A DNA stretch of 5,334 nucleotides from Anaerolineae bacterium (lineage in GTDB: Bacteria > Chloroflexota > Anaerolineae > SpSt-313), in the NCBI GenBank assembly GCA_023511475.1, contig JAIMBM010000256.1:1-5334 (forward strand), given 5' to 3'. Shown here one piece after another: positions 1-5,136 of this stretch. A program made the position numbers and the translations under genes. Below the pieces are notes generated by a model that ran no database searches, was not told the DNA's origin, and saw only the letters and a program-made list of their open reading frames with translations. Position 1 is the stretch's first letter; the number at the start of each line of letters is the position of its first letter.

Positions 1-203
1 AGAGAGTAAGGCGTGCACAGGGCCCGGCACTGGAGTTCATCGCGCCGAATCCACGACAGCGGCAGCCCCTAAAGTTAGCGCCTATCGGGGCGGGGGGTGG
101 GGGTACACAACTCACGAGACGGCGATGCCCGCCCAATGCCGCCCGGGGCGACAAGCCGAGCTCGAGACGGCCGTAGGCACGAGCTCCGCAGCGACGCCGC
201 GCC
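1..203. other. 3' flank of ubiX, no supported gene
   Basis: I see no convincing gene in this stretch downstream of the ubiX stop. It contains a G-rich block on the plus strand at 87-103 (G4-C-G6-T-G5) and a weak 7-bp inverted repeat (158-164 with 180-186, 15-base loop) with no following T run, so it is a poor terminator. A minus-strand ATG at 38-40 opens a frame running off the left edge, but only 13 codons are visible and no good Shine-Dalgarno sequence precedes it. Confidence 0.5.
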
Positions 204-767
204 CTATGGGCGGCCTGTCCAGGGCCGGTAGAGCGCGTGCTCGAGGCGCAGGTGATCGAGGACCCTCCCGATGGTGTGGTTCACCAGGTCCTCGATAGTG
301 CGGGGCGAGCCGTAGAAGGCCGGGATCGGCGGCAGAATCAGGGCCCCCAGCTCGGCGAGGGCCAGCATGAGCCGCAGATGCCCGGCATGAAGGGGAGTCT
401 CGCGCACGAGGAGGATCAGCGGCCGCCGCTCCTTCAGCGCCACGTCCCCGGCACGCGCGATGAGCGTGTCGCTGTACGAGTTGGCGAGGGCCGAGAGGGT
501 CTTGACGCTGCACGGCGCGACGACCATCGCGTCGACCGGGAACGATCCGCTGGCAATGGGCGCCGCGAGATCGTCGTTGTCGTACCAGTGATCGGCCAGC
601 GCCCGCAGGTCATCCGGGGTCCGGCCGGTCTCCTGCTCCACGATCTGGGCCGCGGGGCGGCTCACCACGAGAAAGGTCTCGACCCCCGCGCGCCCCCGCA
701 GCTCCTCCAGCAGCCGGACGCCATAGATGGCACCCGAGGCACCCGTGATGCCGACGACGATCCTCAA
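204..767 (-). CDS. ubiX: UbiX/Pad1-family flavin prenyltransferase
   Basis: UbiX transfers a dimethylallyl group from dimethylallyl monophosphate to reduced FMN. The product, prenylated FMN, is the cofactor of UbiD-family (de)carboxylases. The protein is cytosolic and of normal length (187 aa). It opens with the flavoprotein fold and the GASGA loop (residues 9-13). Next come the HWYDNDDLAAPIASGSF block (60-76), VAPCS (83-87), ADV/ALKERRPL-type and RETP segments (107-125), and PPIPAFYGSPRTIEDL (146-161). Aligned from memory with Pseudomonas UbiX at a constant C-terminal offset of 17, the key residues are all present: S11, E46, R105, K112, R122, E123 and Y152. The start is TTG; its first two bases sit on the upstream stop as TTGA. 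A GGGAGAGG-like ribosome site lies about four bases upstream, and the N-terminus fits the family exactly. The overlap with the LpdD-like gene implies translational coupling. The HWYD..D..IASGSF form is typical of the Pad1/BsdB/VdcB group, so a role outside ubiquinone synthesis is likely (inference). Confidence 0.95.
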   Translation of the reverse strand: MRIVVGITGASGAIYGVRLLEELRGRAGVETFLVVSRPAAQIVEQETGRTPDDLRALADHWYDNDDLAAPIASGSFPVDAMVVAPCSVKTLSALANSYSDTLIARAGDVALKERRPLILLVRETPLHAGHLRLMLALAELGALILPPIPAFYGSPRTIEDLVNHTIGRVLDHLRLEHALYRPWTGRP

Positions 768-1222
768 CTGGCCTCTCCCTCCCGGCCGGGCCTCGTGGAA
801 TCCGTGCCTGCGGCCGGCGGCTGCTCCGAGCTCGCCTCAAGGCGGGCGAGCAGACCTTCCAGCGCCTTCCGTGCGTTTTCGGTGAGGGCAGCAATCTCCT
901 CGGGCGTAGCATCGTCCACGTGCAGGCCCACGGCCACCACGGCCACCTGCCCCGTCTGACGCGCCACATACTCTGCCAGTGGCCTCGCGACCTCATCGTC
1001 GCGGTGGCCCGTCAGGACGAGAACGGAGGTGCTCGCACGCGTTCGCCCGGGATGGCGAGGGCTGGCGTACGGCGCGGCGACCGCCACCGCCCCCACATGT
1101 GGGCGCTCCCCGCCAGCGAGCGACACGACGAGGCCATCCCCCGTGGCGGTCAACACTCCATGCACACAGACCCGCCCCGCTCCGGCTGACCCGGTCACAA
1201 CCAGAGGCTCGTGCCCGCCCAC
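764..1222 (-). CDS. LpdD-like prenylated-flavin chaperone family protein
   Basis: This 152-residue soluble protein matches, from memory, the LpdD-like family (small 'subunit D' of gallate-type decarboxylases, now named a prenylated-flavin chaperone-like domain). The recognisable blocks are GGERPHVGAVAVA (37-49), TSVLVLTGHRDDEVARPLAE (65-84) and VAVGLHVDDATPEEI (96-110). Conserved polar residues include H42, H73, D75, D76, H101, D103 and D104. The last 25 or so residues, rich in S, P, G and E, look disordered. The likely role is helping deliver or mature prenylated FMN for a UbiD-family enzyme. Being fused by overlap to ubiX strongly supports this. The start is GTG, nine bases after the DUF2007 gene stop. 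The only Shine-Dalgarno-like AAGGG lies about 12 bases upstream, so coupled re-initiation is plausible. The exact start is uncertain: a few N-terminal residues could be absent. The family call is fairly sure; the biochemical role is inferred from the family. Confidence 0.85.
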   Translation of the reverse strand: MGGHEPLVVTGSAGAGRVCVHGVLTATGDGLVVSLAGGERPHVGAVAVAAPYASPRHPGRTRASTSVLVLTGHRDDEVARPLAEYVARQTGQVAVVAVGLHVDDATPEEIAALTENARKALEGLLARLEASSEQPPAAGTDSTRPGREGEAS

Positions 1223-1231
1223 AGGCTTTGC

Positions 1232-1483
1232 TCACCCTTCAGAAGGGCAGGAGCCTTCTTCCTCGGCGAGGATCGCCCTCGCCTCCTCGGCCTGCGCCGC
1301 CGGCACGAGGACGCGCGTCTCGCCCCAGCCGTCGACGGTGAGCCCGAGCACCCGCCCCGCGCTCTCGTATTGCAGCGCCACGCGGATGCCATAGCTCTCG
1401 AGCTTGGCCTTGATCACCTCGGCGGCCGCGGGCGTCGGCGCGACGTGCACCACCACGGGGGCACCGGCTTCCTGCTCTGCCAC
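1232..1483 (-). CDS. DUF2007-type putative signal-transducing protein
   Basis: This is a small cytosolic protein of 83 residues. Its pattern is that of DUF2007 (also called putative prokaryotic signal-transducing protein), a short ferredoxin-like alpha/beta domain of unknown function. It has a first strand (VVVHVAP), a helix (AAAEVIKAKLESYGI, residues 18-32), a middle strand region ending in VDGWGETRVLVPA, and a final helix (AEEARAILAEEE). I chose the GTG at 1481-1483 because AAAGGA (1490-1495) lies exactly six bases upstream. A longer frame back to 1573 would overlap the preceding epimerase gene and adds 30 residues with no family match. It sits 61 bases after the epimerase gene and nine bases before the LpdD-like gene, so it is probably co-transcribed. 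No function can be assigned from the sequence. I see no cysteine pair or other metal site. Confidence 0.8.
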   Translation of the reverse strand: MAEQEAGAPVVVHVAPTPAAAEVIKAKLESYGIRVALQYESAGRVLGLTVDGWGETRVLVPAAQAEEARAILAEEEGSCPSEG

Positions 1484-1489
1484 TGCACG

Positions 1490-1495
1490 TCCTTT
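1490..1495 (-). promoter_or_regulatory. ribosome binding site deciding DUF2007 start
   Basis: AAAGGA on the minus strand, six bases before the GTG at 1481-1483. It favours the short 83-residue form over in-frame starts farther upstream. Confidence 0.65.
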
Positions 1496-1506
1496 CCCTG
1501 GAGTAT

Positions 1507-1543
1507 GGCGAGGAGCACCCCTCGCTCCCGGCATGTCCTCGCC
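1507..1543 (-). repeat. mutually exclusive hairpins before DUF2007
   Basis: The 61-base gap between the epimerase and DUF2007 genes holds GGCGAGG (1507-1513, plus-strand reading). It can pair either with CCTCGC at 1520-1525 (6 bp, 6-base loop) or with CCTCGCC at 1537-1543 (7 bp, longer loop). No T run follows, so it does not look like an intrinsic terminator. It may be an RNA-stability or start-site-accessibility element, or a chance product of high GC. Confidence 0.3.
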
Positions 1544-1544
1544 G

Positions 1545-2192
1545 TCAGCCAGTCTGGCCGTATTTCTCGACATAGCGGCGGTGCGCCCGCTGGATCTCGG
1601 CGCGGGGCAGCTCCTCCGGGTCGCCCAGCCTCATGGCCAGGAACACCGTGCGGGCTACGTCCTCCACCATCACGGCTGCCTTGACCGCGTCTGTGGCCGT
1701 GCGCCCGATGGTAAAGACGCCGTGGTTCTTCATCAGAATGGCCGGCGAGGTGCCGATGCTGCGCACAATCTCGCGCCCGATCTCCTCACCCCCAACCGGC
1801 GCATACTCGCCACAGGGAATGGGCCCGCCGAACTCGTCGGCCATGGCCGTCAGGATGCAGGGGATCGGCCTGCCCACGGCGGCAAAAGCCGTCGCATAGG
1901 CCGAGTGCGTGTGCACCACTCCGCCCACATCCGGACGATGCTGGTAGATGTAGAGGTGGGTCGCTGTATCCACCGAGGGCCTGAGCCTCCCCTCGACCAC
2001 ATTGCCCGCGAGGTCCACGATCACCAGGTCCTCGGGCCGCAGTTGCTCGTAGCGCACGCCACTGGGCTTGATGACCACGAGTCCCGTCTCGGGATCGCGA
2101 CCGCTGACGTTACCGCTGGTCCAGGTGACCAGCCCTGCCCTGGGCAGCTCGAGGTTCGCTGCCCAGACCTCCTGCCTCAATGAGTCCAGCAC
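1545..2192 (-). CDS. L-ribulose-5-phosphate 4-epimerase-like class II aldolase
   Basis: This is a 215-residue cytosolic protein of the class II aldolase/adducin fold. It most resembles L-ribulose-5-phosphate 4-epimerase (AraD/SgbE/UlaF group), which converts L-ribulose 5-phosphate to D-xylulose 5-phosphate. N28 lies in the TSGNVSGRD block and KPSG (42-45) forms the sugar-phosphate pocket. The metal ligands are H94 and H96 (HTHS) and H157 (NHG). D75 in SVDTATH matches E. coli D76; fuculose aldolases carry glutamate there. D119 matches catalytic D120, and Y211 in the C-terminal KYGQ matches Y229. These favour the epimerase over the aldolase. It is shorter than E. coli AraD (about 231 aa), mainly in the 125-150 region. 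The start is GTG with GGGGGAT about eight bases upstream; a nearby ATG at 2198-2200 is out of frame and soon stops. It follows galK by 62 bases. No araA, araB or other pentose gene is present, so the physiological substrate is open. Confidence 0.85.
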   Translation of the reverse strand: MLDSLRQEVWAANLELPRAGLVTWTSGNVSGRDPETGLVVIKPSGVRYEQLRPEDLVIVDLAGNVVEGRLRPSVDTATHLYIYQHRPDVGGVVHTHSAYATAFAAVGRPIPCILTAMADEFGGPIPCGEYAPVGGEEIGREIVRSIGTSPAILMKNHGVFTIGRTATDAVKAAVMVEDVARTVFLAMRLGDPEELPRAEIQRAHRRYVEKYGQTG

Positions 2193-2219
2193 GCTGTCAT
2201 CCCCCGATTGTCACCCGCG

Positions 2220-2249
2220 GCATCCGCCCTCCCGCAGCCGGGCGGATGC
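2220..2249 (-). repeat. perfect 10-bp hairpin after galK
   Basis: GCATCCGCCC (2220-2229) and GGGCGGATGC (2240-2249) are perfect inverted copies around a 10-base loop. In the transcript the stem begins five bases after the galK stop codon. It lacks the T run of an intrinsic terminator. It could be a processing or 3'-end-stabilising hairpin that sets different mRNA levels for galK and the epimerase, or a leaky terminator. Confidence 0.6.
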
Positions 2250-2254
2250 GCCCG

Positions 2255-3415
2255 CTACGCCAGTACCCCCGCGCCGGCCGCTGCGCGGGACACGGTGATC
2301 TCCGGCTTCAGTCCGGTCGCCCGCTCGTAGCCGGCTGCGACCGCCTCCACAAACGCCGGCACCGCCTCCTCGCGCACCAGGTTCACTGTGGCCCCACCAA
2401 AGCCGGCGCCGGTCATGCGCGCACCGAGGCACCCCGGCACCTGTCGCGCCAGGCTCACCATCAGGTCCAGCTCCTTCGAGCTGACCTCATAGTCATCCCG
2501 CAGGCTCACGTGGGATTCGTCCATCAGCCGACCGAACAGCTCGGCCTGCCCCGCCTCGAGCGCCTGCACCGCCTGCACGACCCGCGCGTTCTCACTGATG
2601 ACGTGGGCGGCCCGCTTCCGTACTACCTCCGGCAGGAGCCCACCATAGTGGGCAAGGTCCTCGAGCGTCACATCGCGCAGGGCCCCGACGCCCGGTAGGA
2701 CGGAGCCGAGGATTCGCACCGCCTCCTCACACTGCTGGCGGCGCTCGTTGTAGGCGGTGCCCACGAGGCCGCGCCGCGTCATGGTGTCGCAGATGACGAC
2801 ACAGGCCCCCCGCGGCATCGGGACGGCCCGATAGCTCAGGTCCCGGCAATCGATGAAGAGGGCATGCCCGGCCTGCCCGAGGGCGGAGACGAACTGATCC
2901 ATGATGCCGCACTGCATCCCCACGAACAGGTTCTCCGCCCTCTGGGCGATGAGGGCAACCTGCACTCGATCCATATCGAGGTTGGCGGCGGCCAGATACG
3001 TGAGCGCCATGGCTACCTCAAAGGCTGCTGACGACGAGAGTCCGGCGCCGATAGGGATATTACCCTGCACGACCGCATCGAGCCCGCGCAGGCGCAGCCC
3101 CGTCGCCTCCAGCTCCCGCGCCACCCCGCGGGCATAGTTGCTCCAGCTGTGCTCCTCGTCCTTGCGGATGTCGTCCAGCGAAAAGGCCGATTCTTCCCCA
3201 AAGTCCAGCGAGTGGAGCACCACCTGACGGTCCGGTCGGGGGGCAAAGGCCACCATGACGTCCCGCTCGATATCCATCGGCAGGACAAATCCGTCGTTAT
3301 AGTCGGTATGCTCCCCGATGAGGTTCACCCGGCCGGGTGCCCGCACCACGCGGTCCACCGGCTTCCAGAAGTGCTGGGTAAAGGCGGTCCGTATAGTCGC
3401 CAAGCGATCCGTCAT
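2255..3415 (-). CDS. galK: galactokinase (GHMP kinase family)
   Basis: Galactokinase phosphorylates alpha-D-galactose with ATP to galactose 1-phosphate, the first Leloir-pathway step, in the cytosol. At 386 residues it is close to E. coli GalK (382). The substrate signature APGRVNLIGEHTDYNDGF (26-43) is intact, with R29, E35, H36 and D38. The GHMP ATP loop is GNIPIGAGLSSSA (117-129). The catalytic base is D172 in CGIMDQ. The C-terminal glycine motif MTGAGFGG lies at about 334-341. The EVSS/MDESHVSLRDDYEV region also matches. I chose the ATG at 3413-3415 because GGAGG (3422-3426) lies six bases upstream; a TTG and another ATG a few codons earlier overlap this ribosome site. A near-consensus promoter lies just upstream, giving a leader of about 23 bases. 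The epimerase gene follows after a hairpin-bearing gap. No galT, galE or galM is in the window, so the rest of the pathway must be elsewhere. Confidence 0.97.
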   Translation of the reverse strand: MTDRLATIRTAFTQHFWKPVDRVVRAPGRVNLIGEHTDYNDGFVLPMDIERDVMVAFAPRPDRQVVLHSLDFGEESAFSLDDIRKDEEHSWSNYARGVARELEATGLRLRGLDAVVQGNIPIGAGLSSSAAFEVAMALTYLAAANLDMDRVQVALIAQRAENLFVGMQCGIMDQFVSALGQAGHALFIDCRDLSYRAVPMPRGACVVICDTMTRRGLVGTAYNERRQQCEEAVRILGSVLPGVGALRDVTLEDLAHYGGLLPEVVRKRAAHVISENARVVQAVQALEAGQAELFGRLMDESHVSLRDDYEVSSKELDLMVSLARQVPGCLGARMTGAGFGGATVNLVREEAVPAFVEAVAAGYERATGLKPEITVSRAAAGAGVLA

Positions 3416-3420
3416 CCACA

Positions 3421-3427
3421 TCCTCCG
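3421..3427 (-). promoter_or_regulatory. ribosome binding site deciding galK start
   Basis: CGGAGGA on the minus strand, with its GGAGG core six bases before the ATG at 3413-3415. It rules against the upstream in-frame TTG (3431-3433) and ATG (3419-3421), which lie beyond or within it. Confidence 0.8.
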
Positions 3428-3444
3428 ATCCAACAGGCAGGACC

Positions 3445-3473
3445 ATGATACTTGGGAGAAGGCGCCCTGTCAA
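3445..3473 (-). promoter_or_regulatory. sigma-70-like promoter of galK
   Basis: The -35 box TTGACA (3468-3473) is a perfect consensus match. The -10 box TATCAT (3445-3450) matches five of six positions. The spacer is exactly 17 bases. Transcription would start near 3438, leaving a leader of about 23 bases that includes the ribosome site. It lies in the 84-base gap after the ResB-like gene. I saw no obvious operator palindrome around it. Confidence 0.75.
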
Positions 3474-3499
3474 AGCCTCATCTGGCCTTATGTCGAGCA

Positions 3500-5059
3500 T
3501 CACACCGCGACCATCGCCGTGCCGCCCAAGACCGCCGCCAGCGTCACCAGGAGCGCTACGAGGACAGGCCATGCCAGGCGAGGCCGGCCCTCATCCGGCT
3601 GCCGCAGATGCCAGGCACCCAGGAGCACACACCAGGCTAGCCCCCACACCCCCTGCCCGGGTGACCAGCGCCACAGGCTGCCACCCGCTGCCCAGCCGAT
3701 CAGGGCTATGAGGCCCCCCCCGAGCGTCCAGAGCAAGAGCCCGAGGCCCAAGGCCCAGGGTCCGAGCCAGGCGTTGGCACGGCGCCGCCCGCCGCGGCGG
3801 AGGAGGTCCAGAGCCGTGCCGGCCACAAGCAGGCCAGCCGCGCCGCCCAGGCAGGTCAGGGCAGCCACTGCAGGCGCGGTCCATTCGCGCGCGCTCCGCA
3901 GCGCGGCAACCCCCACGGCAGCTCCAGCCCCGAGGACCACAGCAGCCACTGCCGCGCAGGGTACCCCCAGCGATTGCCTCTCCGTCGCCCGCAGCAGCTC
4001 AACCCGTGCCTCCCGCACCGTCGCAACCGTCATCCCGGCACAGAGCAGGAGCCAGCCCGCCAGGCCGGGCAGCAGGCCCGGGTTCCGGGCGATCCGGACC
4101 TGTGCGTAGGGCAACACCTCCCAACGCAGGTGATGCTCGCCCACCCGCAGCTCACCCGCAGCAGACAGCCCGGCCTGCGCAAGGGGCGTCGTATCCCAAC
4201 CACGGTAGACCCAGAGCGCAGCGGGCGAATCCTGCATCGCGGCAGGCCCGCAGGCCACGCGGATCAGCCACTCGCGCTGGGGCACGCTCACGTACCGGGA
4301 TTCGCCCTCTCTGCCAAACCGCAGAAGGACCTCAGCCTGCAGCCCGCCGCCTGTCGAGGGATCGTCGAGGGGTATGACCAGGCCCGACGTATGCGTCAGG
4401 CGCAGGCGGACCGCAAGCCCCGTCTGCGTCAGGTGCAGCGTGCGGCCTCGCAGCAGCCTCGGCTGCCCCACGTACAGGCGAGCCTCCGCCTCCTGCTCGC
4501 CCTCTTGCCAGCGGATGGTCGCAGTGTCCTTCCAGGGCTCGAGCCGCTCCGGGTGAAGCGCTCCCCCGGCCACGGACGCCGGCGCCCCGGCCAGGAGCGT
4601 TCGCTCATCCATCACGGCCCAGCGCTGCTGCGCAACCGCGGCCAGAAGGAGCACCACAAGCCCCGCGTGTGCCAGAAGATGCCAGGGGGGAGCGTCGTCA
4701 GAGCGGGCATTCCACCAGGCCAGCCACCGGTCGGCAGCGGCAACCAGAGTCACCAAGCCGGCCGCTGCCCACAGCAGGCGGAAGCCGAGGGTGGCATGGA
4801 GCCAGAGGAGCCCCGCCCGCTCCGCCCAGACGATCCAGGGGCCGTGTCGCATGCGCAGATCGGCCAGCCAGCGGGCGAGGGATTGCGGGTCGGCGGCCAC
4901 GTCGGCGGGAACCTGCGGCAGGAGCAGCCCCACACCCAGCGCCACCGCCAGAGCGCCCGTCACGACGGCCACAGCCCACGGACGGGTGCTCAGGCGCCAG
5001 AGCTCATCGAGGGGCATCGCCAGATAGTGCGGAGCCGCGGAGCCGCGCCGGCCAGCCAT
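3500..5059 (-). CDS. ResB-like membrane protein with degenerate CcsA-like tail
   Basis: This is a 519-residue membrane protein. Residues 15-350 follow the ResB/Ccs1 pattern. A first helix (about 28-48) ends in LLLPQ. A short loop with repeated W/L residues follows, then a second helix ending in DRW (about 93-112), and a third (127-144) carrying H127 and H131. A large beta-rich extracytoplasmic domain (about 150-325) and a fourth helix starting RNPGLLPGL (325-348) complete the domain. ResB works with CcsA in System II cytochrome c maturation. About five more helices follow (366-388, 394-420, 430-456, 471-484, 495-517). Here TLGGGLIALIGWAAG and WRWSPGQGVWGLAW (463-476), then WHLR (483-486), align with the CcsA helix and WWD loop (normally WGWDPKETWALITW). 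Asp, Lys and Glu are replaced, no histidine sits where the first periplasmic ligand is expected, and the chain ends before the second. Haem handling by the tail therefore looks lost. The start is ATG with AAGG four bases upstream. The promoter lies at 5108-5136. Confidence 0.85.
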   Translation of the reverse strand: MAGRRGSAAPHYLAMPLDELWRLSTRPWAVAVVTGALAVALGVGLLLPQVPADVAADPQSLARWLADLRMRHGPWIVWAERAGLLWLHATLGFRLLWAAAGLVTLVAAADRWLAWWNARSDDAPPWHLLAHAGLVVLLLAAVAQQRWAVMDERTLLAGAPASVAGGALHPERLEPWKDTATIRWQEGEQEAEARLYVGQPRLLRGRTLHLTQTGLAVRLRLTHTSGLVIPLDDPSTGGGLQAEVLLRFGREGESRYVSVPQREWLIRVACGPAAMQDSPAALWVYRGWDTTPLAQAGLSAAGELRVGEHHLRWEVLPYAQVRIARNPGLLPGLAGWLLLCAGMTVATVREARVELLRATERQSLGVPCAAVAAVVLGAGAAVGVAALRSAREWTAPAVAALTCLGGAAGLLVAGTALDLLRRGGRRRANAWLGPWALGLGLLLWTLGGGLIALIGWAAGGSLWRWSPGQGVWGLAWCVLLGAWHLRQPDEGRPRLAWPVLVALLVTLAAVLGGTAMVAV

Positions 5060-5107
5060 GACACCTTGACCTTCTCCGGGAACCAGTACGGGGCGAAACC
5101 TCGGGCT

Positions 5108-5136
5108 ATCTTATGCCGTGGGAGGCCATCTGTCAA
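5108..5136 (-). promoter_or_regulatory. sigma-70-like promoter of ResB-like gene
   Basis: A perfect TTGACA -35 box (5131-5136) is followed after 17 bases by TAAGAT (5108-5113), a four-of-six -10 match. The predicted start is near 5101, giving a leader of about 42 bases before the ATG at 5057-5059. The architecture is the same as at the galK promoter, and these are the only two TTGACA boxes I found on the minus strand. Confidence 0.65.

Noticed and set aside
1..40. Minus-strand ATG at 38-40 opening a frame to the left edge
   Set aside because: Only 13 codons are visible, there is no good ribosome site, and no family signature is recognisable; it may be real but cannot be supported.
158..186. 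Seven-bp inverted repeat GAGCTCG/CGAGCTC after ubiX, considered as a terminator
   Set aside because: The loop is long (15 bases) and no T run follows on the transcript.
237..959. Plus-strand frame of 240 codons opposite ubiX and the LpdD-like gene
   Set aside because: It is a shadow of two strongly supported overlapping genes; its composition is Arg/Pro/Gly-rich without motifs.
1484..1573. N-terminal extension of the DUF2007 protein to an upstream start
   Set aside because: It would overlap the epimerase gene, adds residues without family similarity, and ignores the well-placed AAAGGA before the GTG at 1481-1483.
1404..2183. Plus-strand frame of 259 codons opposite the epimerase gene
   Set aside because: It is antisense to a gene with full catalytic-residue conservation, and its product has no recognisable fold or motif.
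3472..3489. Six-bp hairpin with one G-U pair just after the ResB-like gene, considered as a terminator
   Set aside because: The stem is short, no T run follows, and it overlaps the -35 box of the galK promoter.
3318..4109. Long plus-strand frame opposite galK and the ResB-like gene
   Set aside because: The translation is Arg/Pro/Ala/Ser-rich with no domain pattern. It crosses two well-supported genes and the promoter between them, as expected for a shadow frame in high-GC DNA.
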